Source: an uncultured Desulfobacterales bacterium | GTDB lineage: Bacteria > Desulfobacterota > Desulfobulbia > Desulfobulbales > Desulfocapsaceae | Direction of reading: 5' to 3' | Assembly (NCBI GenBank): GCA_937915545.1 | Contig: CALGIJ010000020.1 | Coordinates: 1-19,103, forward strand | Length of the DNA stretch: 19,103 nt | Notes under the pieces: generated by a model | Databases searched by the model: none | Told to the model about the DNA's origin: nothing | The model's input: the letters and a program-made list of their open reading frames with translations, nothing else | In this document: positions 16,725 to 19,103 of the stretch, piece by piece | How the letters are laid out: the number at the start of each line of letters is the position of its first letter | Position numbering within the stretch: position 1 is the first letter of the stretch | Position numbers and translations under genes: made by a program

Positions 16725-16750
16725 AAATTGACACCCTTGTTTTCCGCAAG

Positions 16751-16810
16751 TTTGCAGGCATTGGCTGCAAAGTGGTCGAACGATGCCGCATCTGGTTCAA
16801 AAACTTGAAC
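16751..16810. repeat. Two operator-like dyads upstream of the sigma54 promoter
   Basis: TTTGCAG (16751-16757) and CTGCAAA (16765-16771) form a perfect 7-bp dyad with a 7-base centre. GTTCAA (16795-16800) and TTGAAC (16805-16810) form a perfect 6-bp dyad with a 4-base centre. They lie about 115-175 bases before the predicted sigma54 start, the distance at which bacterial enhancer-binding proteins usually bind. The stretch 16855-16895 between is AT-rich, suitable for bending. That they are regulator sites is inference. Confidence 0.4.
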
Positions 16811-16898
16811 GGCGAGGCCCGGTCAGGGGATGGCCGAAAGAGATGGTTTGTTGGATAACTATATGGATTTAAAGAAATATTGTCAAATTATCTGAAAG

Positions 16899-16914
16899 TG
16901 GCACGGTATCTGCT
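16899..16914 (+). promoter_or_regulatory. Sigma54 (RpoN) -24/-12 promoter
   Basis: TGGCACGGTATCTGCT fits the RpoN consensus TGGCACG-N4-TTGCW with a single mismatch (C for T in the -12 box), with the GG and GC doublets correctly spaced. The predicted start is near 16925. It lies in the non-coding gap, points rightward, and is preceded by an AT-rich stretch and two dyads. Transcription would meet an intrinsic terminator after about 64 bases, then the DUF362 gene. Confidence 0.65.
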
Positions 16915-16924
16915 AAAAGGAGGG

Positions 16925-16988
16925 TGCTTTATCTCTTCTCTCTTTTCTCCTGAGAAAAACCGGACTTCTGCGCGGGGGTCCGGTTTTT
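16925..16988 (+). ncRNA. Candidate sigma54-driven small RNA or attenuated leader
   Basis: From the predicted RpoN start to the end of the intrinsic terminator the transcript would be about 64 nt. Its first half is an unstructured pyrimidine tract (CTTTATCTCTTCTCTC, then TTTTCTCCT) complementary to Shine-Dalgarno-like sequences. Its second half is the terminator hairpin plus T-run, the usual layout of a trans-acting bacterial sRNA. Alternatively it is a leader with partial read-through into the DUF362 gene 34 bases later, or the terminator simply serves serA. No expression evidence is available. Confidence 0.4.
16955..16988 (+). terminator. Intrinsic terminator between serA and the DUF362 gene
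   Basis: AAAAACCGGAC (16955-16965) and GTCCGGTTTTT (16978-16988) form a perfect 11-bp stem with a 12-base loop, ending in a T-run and followed by more T-rich sequence. It lies 230 bases after the serA stop and 34 bases before the DUF362 start. It can end serA read-through and any RNA from the sigma54 promoter. It reads in both directions, but no minus-strand gene ends here. Confidence 0.85.
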
Positions 16989-17022
16989 CGCTTTTCTTCA
17001 CCCCCCATCTCTTGCTGTGGCG

Positions 17023-17961
17023 ATGAACGGCCCCCTCAGCCAGGTGCTGCTGCGCCGCTCGAACGCCTATGAGCACCAGTCCGTGGCAGGTTTCGTCGAA
17101 GACAGCCTGCGTCTTCTCATTGGCGTCAGCACTCTGCACGGGCGCACCGTGCTGCTTAAGCCCAATCTGATCAGCGCCAGCGGCCCCGACCATGCCGTAA
17201 CCCACCCACGCTTTATCGCCGCGGTGGCAGCGGTACTGCGCGACTGCGGCGCCCGTGTGCGGCTCGGCGACTCGCCGGCCTTCGGCAGCGCCACCCGGGT
17301 CTGTGCCCGGCGCGGTATCGACCGCCTCTTGGCCGACCTGGGGGTGGAGATCGTCGACTTCGATCATGCCGAGCTCTGTACGCTTTCCTCCGGCCTACAG
17401 CTGCCGGTGGCACGGGAGGCCCTGCACTGCGACCTGCTGGTCGGCCTGCCCAAGGTCAAGGCCCATAACCAGATGTACGTCACCCTCGGGGTGAAAAATT
17501 GTTTCGGTGTCGTCAGGGGCGTGCGCAAGGCGATGCTGCACATGAGCCACGGGGCAAGTCACCAGGGTTTCGCCGAGATTCTCTGCGAGCTGCCTGGCCT
17601 GCTGCCAAGGCAGCTCCATCTCGCCGACGGCATCGTCGCCATGCACCGCTCCGGGCCCCTTGACGGCGACCCGCTGCCACTCTACTGTATGGCCGCCGCC
17701 GCATCGCCGGTGGCCCTCGACTCGGCCTTGCTGGCCGTGCTCGAGCTCGACCCCCGGCAAAGTCCCCTGTGGCGGGCGGCGGCGCGAGGCCAGCTGCCCG
17801 GCGCCGACCCCAGCCACCTCGTCTTTCCGGGGGAGACACCCGGGGCCTTCCACGGGCACGGTTTTATCGCTCCCGCCGAACTCAACCCGGTCCGCTTCAG
17901 CCTGCTGCGCCTGATGCGCGGCATGGGGCGGCGGGTTCTGCTGCGGCTTGGTCGCCGCTGA
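17023..17961 (+). CDS. DUF362 domain protein
   Basis: 312 residues. It matches DUF362: VLLKPNLISA with TVLLKPN-type opening (about 45-55), AVTHPRFIAAVAAVLRDCGA, VRLGDSPAFGS, a central LLVGLPKVKAHNQMYVTLGVKNCFGVV block (about 140-165), HLADGIVAMHRSGPLDGDP, and SPVALDSALLAVL. Many DUF362 proteins carry a ferredoxin domain; this one has no CxxCxxC motif and is the single-domain form. Molecular function is not established. The start is uncertain: ATG 17023 or GTG 17017, neither with a recognisable Shine-Dalgarno, directly after a terminator. A basic C-terminus (RLMRGMGRRVLLRLGRR) is notable. The next gene starts 54 bases later on the same strand, so the two may share a transcript. Confidence 0.85.
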   Translation: MNGPLSQVLLRRSNAYEHQSVAGFVEDSLRLLIGVSTLHGRTVLLKPNLISASGPDHAVTHPRFIAAVAAVLRDCGARVRLGDSPAFGSATRVCARRGIDRLLADLGVEIVDFDHAELCTLSSGLQLPVAREALHCDLLVGLPKVKAHNQMYVTLGVKNCFGVVRGVRKAMLHMSHGASHQGFAEILCELPGLLPRQLHLADGIVAMHRSGPLDGDPLPLYCMAAAASPVALDSALLAVLELDPRQSPLWRAAARGQLPGADPSHLVFPGETPGAFHGHGFIAPAELNPVRFSLLRLMRGMGRRVLLRLGRR

Positions 17962-18015
17962 GGGCAGAGCGGGCCCGGGGATTACCGATTCATTTTTCTT
18001 ATACAAGGAAGTGTC

Positions 18016-18768
18016 ATGTTTGATCTGCAAGGAAAAGTCGCCCTGATCACCGGCGGTTCCCGAGGTATCGGCCGGGCCATTGCCCTGCGCCTTGCCGGAG
18101 CGGGCGCCGATGTCGTCGTCAACTACGTGCGCCATCGCAAAGACGCCGAAGAGACCGCCCAGGCGGTGGAGGCCTGCGGGCGGCGCTGCCTGATCGTCAA
18201 GGCCAACGTCGCCGGCAACGACGATGTCGTGGCGATGATGGAGACCCTCGGAAAGACCTTCGGCCGCCTCGATATCCTGGTCAGCAATGCCGCGTCGGGG
18301 GTACTCAAGCCGGCCCTCGAGCTTACCGAGCGCCACTGGAACTGGGCCATGGACATCAACGCCCGGGCCCTGCTCACCCTGGTGCAGCAGGCTTTGCCGC
18401 TGATGCAGGCTGGGGGGCGGGTCATGGCGGTGTCAAGCCTCGGCTCGGTGCGGGCCATCGAGAACTATACCACCGTCGGCGCCTCCAAGGCGGCGCTGGA
18501 GTCCCTGGTGCGCCACCTCGCCGTCGAGCTGGGGCCGCGCCGCATCAACGTCAACACCATCAGCGCCGGGGCAGTCGACACCGACGCCCTCAAGCACTTC
18601 CCCAACCGCGAGGAGATCCTCCGCGCGGCCATCGAGCGCACCCCGCTGGGGCGTCTTACCACCCCCGGCGATGTCGCCGATGTCGCCCTCTTCCTGTGCA
18701 GCGACCTGGCGGGCATGATCCAGGGCCAGGTCATCACCGTCGACGGCGGCTACGCCATCAGAGGCTGA
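18016..18768 (+). CDS. fabL: FabL-like enoyl-[acyl-carrier-protein] reductase (SDR family)
   Basis: 250 residues, a complete short-chain dehydrogenase/reductase. TGGSRGIG (12-19) is the cofactor loop, NAAS (91-94) follows, and ENYTTVGASKAALE carries Y151 and K158. This is the Y-x6-K spacing of enoyl-ACP reductases, whereas ordinary FabG-type SDRs have Y-x3-K; here the Y-x3-K position is Val. SLGSVRAIENYTTVG and DTDALKHFPNRE closely resemble Bacillus FabL. The expected reaction is NADPH-dependent reduction of the trans-2 double bond of enoyl-ACP in fatty acid synthesis, resistant to some FabI inhibitors in known FabL enzymes. AAGGAAG lies five bases before the ATG. Its 3' end overlaps a short minus-strand frame by 19 bases. 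Confidence 0.88.
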   Translation: MFDLQGKVALITGGSRGIGRAIALRLAGAGADVVVNYVRHRKDAEETAQAVEACGRRCLIVKANVAGNDDVVAMMETLGKTFGRLDILVSNAASGVLKPALELTERHWNWAMDINARALLTLVQQALPLMQAGGRVMAVSSLGSVRAIENYTTVGASKAALESLVRHLAVELGPRRINVNTISAGAVDTDALKHFPNREEILRAAIERTPLGRLTTPGDVADVALFLCSDLAGMIQGQVITVDGGYAIRG

Positions 18769-18893
18769 GCCCGGCAGAACTCCAGGGAGACCCCGTTGAC
18801 GGCGGTGCAGGTGCCGAAACGCTTGCAGCGACTCGCTGGGTGAGGAGTGAGGTGCTCATAAAATATTTTTCCTGTCACTTTTGACAAAATTTG
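18750..18893 (-). other. Short cysteine-bearing reading frame, possible gene remnant
   Basis: On the minus strand a frame runs from just after the stop at 18896-18894 down to TAG at 18752-18750, ending 19 bases inside the 3' end of fabL. Its C-terminal part reads SRCKRFGTCTAVNGVSLEFC, with three cysteines (C-x5-C-x10-C) and G/C-ending codons that look coding. The upstream part crosses an AT-rich patch with no Shine-Dalgarno; only GTG or TTG starts are available. It could be a small protein of about 42 residues, the tail of a decayed gene, or chance. I do not recognise it. Confidence 0.25.
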
Positions 18894-18896
18894 TCA
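18873..18896. repeat. Cluster of TGTCA/TGACA half-sites
   Basis: Three half-sites lie in tandem: TGTCA (18873-18877), TGACA (18882-18886) and TGTCA (18892-18896). The last two are nested in a perfect 7-bp dyad TGACAAA-A-TTTGTCA (18882-18896). They sit in a small AT-rich patch in otherwise GC-rich DNA, between the fabL end and the minus-strand gene remnant. It may be an operator or simply a hairpin. There is no clean T-run to make it a terminator. Confidence 0.35.
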
Positions 18897-19103
18897 GTTC
18901 GTCCCGTTGGCAAGCGCCTCGACGTCAAGGAGGTCGGGCGTGGCCCTGTCCCTGTCCATGGCCTTGAACTTGGGCTCCCTCCGGAAGACGAAGCCGGAGG
19001 GGGACTCCTCCTTGACCACATTGCCCTCGTCGTTCAGCCATATGCTTATGACTTGTGTTTACGGCCAGTAGGCATAAGAATGGCCGATTCCGCTCCTGCC
19101 TCA
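18894..19103 (-). pseudogene. 3' end of an unidentified gene, frameshifted near 19050, running off the window
   Basis: From the right edge one minus frame reads ESAILMPTGRKHKS then stops at 19048-19046. A second frame, open from 19058, reads VISIWLNDEGNVVKEES and continues PSGFVFRREPKFKAMDRD down to TGA at 18896-18894. Restoring one base near 19050 joins them into one continuous protein end, so a single-base deletion or sequencing error is likely. Strong G/C at third codon positions shows the second part is truly coding; its Arg codons favour AGG, unlike the CGC/CGG of neighbouring genes. It has no start in the window. The WLNDEGNVVKEESPSGF stretch loosely recalls N-terminal beta domains of some secreted proteins, but I do not assign a family. 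Confidence 0.45.

Noticed and set aside
16782..16871. 29-codon plus-strand ORF starting MPHLVQKLERRG
   Set aside because: No Shine-Dalgarno, short, and it spans the second dyad of the regulatory gap; no independent support.
17395..18336. A 313-codon minus-strand frame across DUF362 and fabL
   Set aside because: It covers two well-supported plus-strand genes and their gap, has no ribosome binding site and no family resemblance.
1..19103. CRISPR arrays, tRNA/rRNA genes, integrases, transposases, defence-system genes
   Set aside because: I saw no regularly spaced repeats, no cloverleaf sequence and no matching protein motifs. The AT-rich cassette carries only glycan genes.

Overview
The window looks like the chromosome of a Gram-negative anaerobe. 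The GC-rich part, secreted and periplasmic proteins, a sigma54-type promoter, a DUF4080 radical SAM protein, a DUF362 protein and a FabL-type enoyl reductase would suit a Desulfobacterota (Desulfobulbales/Desulfuromonadales-like) lineage. That placement is inference; no rRNA or other marker gene is present.

Region 1 (1-8277, minus strand) is a tightly packed surface-polysaccharide operon. In transcription order: a membrane-anchored GT2 glycosyltransferase, a GT4 glycosyltransferase, an ABC-2 permease (Wzm type), an ABC ATPase with a C-terminal carbohydrate-binding-type domain (Wzt type), an FkbM methyltransferase, a second GT2 glycosyltransferase, and a radical SAM protein with extra cysteines. 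Neighbours overlap by 4-10 bases or lie 2-30 bases apart. The logic is ABC-dependent O-antigen (or similar glycan) synthesis: build on a lipid carrier, modify or cap, export. Base composition changes sharply at the ATGA overlap at 7411-7414. Everything to the left is AT-rich; the first GT2 gene and everything to the right are GC-rich. The six distal genes look like an exchanged cassette.

Region 2 (8421-13414, minus strand) is a second unit: a gamma-carbonic-anhydrase-like hexapeptide protein, a 1055-residue secreted fusion of an M1-type metallopeptidase, a ChaN-like domain and a PDZ domain, then a secreted cyclophilin-FKBP fusion. It ends at a strong hairpin terminator. The theme is envelope protein folding and turnover.

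Region 3 (13591-18768, plus strand) is divergent from region 2. It holds a B12-binding-type radical SAM protein (DUF4080), a phosphoglycerate dehydrogenase with an ACT domain behind a near-consensus sigma70-type promoter, a roughly 300-base regulatory gap, a DUF362 protein and a FabL-like enoyl-ACP reductase. The gap carries two dyads, a near-consensus sigma54 promoter and an intrinsic terminator, which together frame a candidate small RNA of about 64 nt.

Region 4 (18750-19103) holds minus-strand coding remnants. One is a GC-rich 3' gene end that reads continuously only if one base is restored near 19050. The other is a short cysteine-bearing frame overlapping the 3' end of fabL. A cluster of TGTCA/TGACA half-sites lies between them.

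The most interesting items are the sigma54 promoter-terminator module, the radical SAM enzyme inside the export operon, the sharp composition boundary, and the three-domain peptidase-ChaN-PDZ fusion. I did not find a clearly new defence or mobile system.
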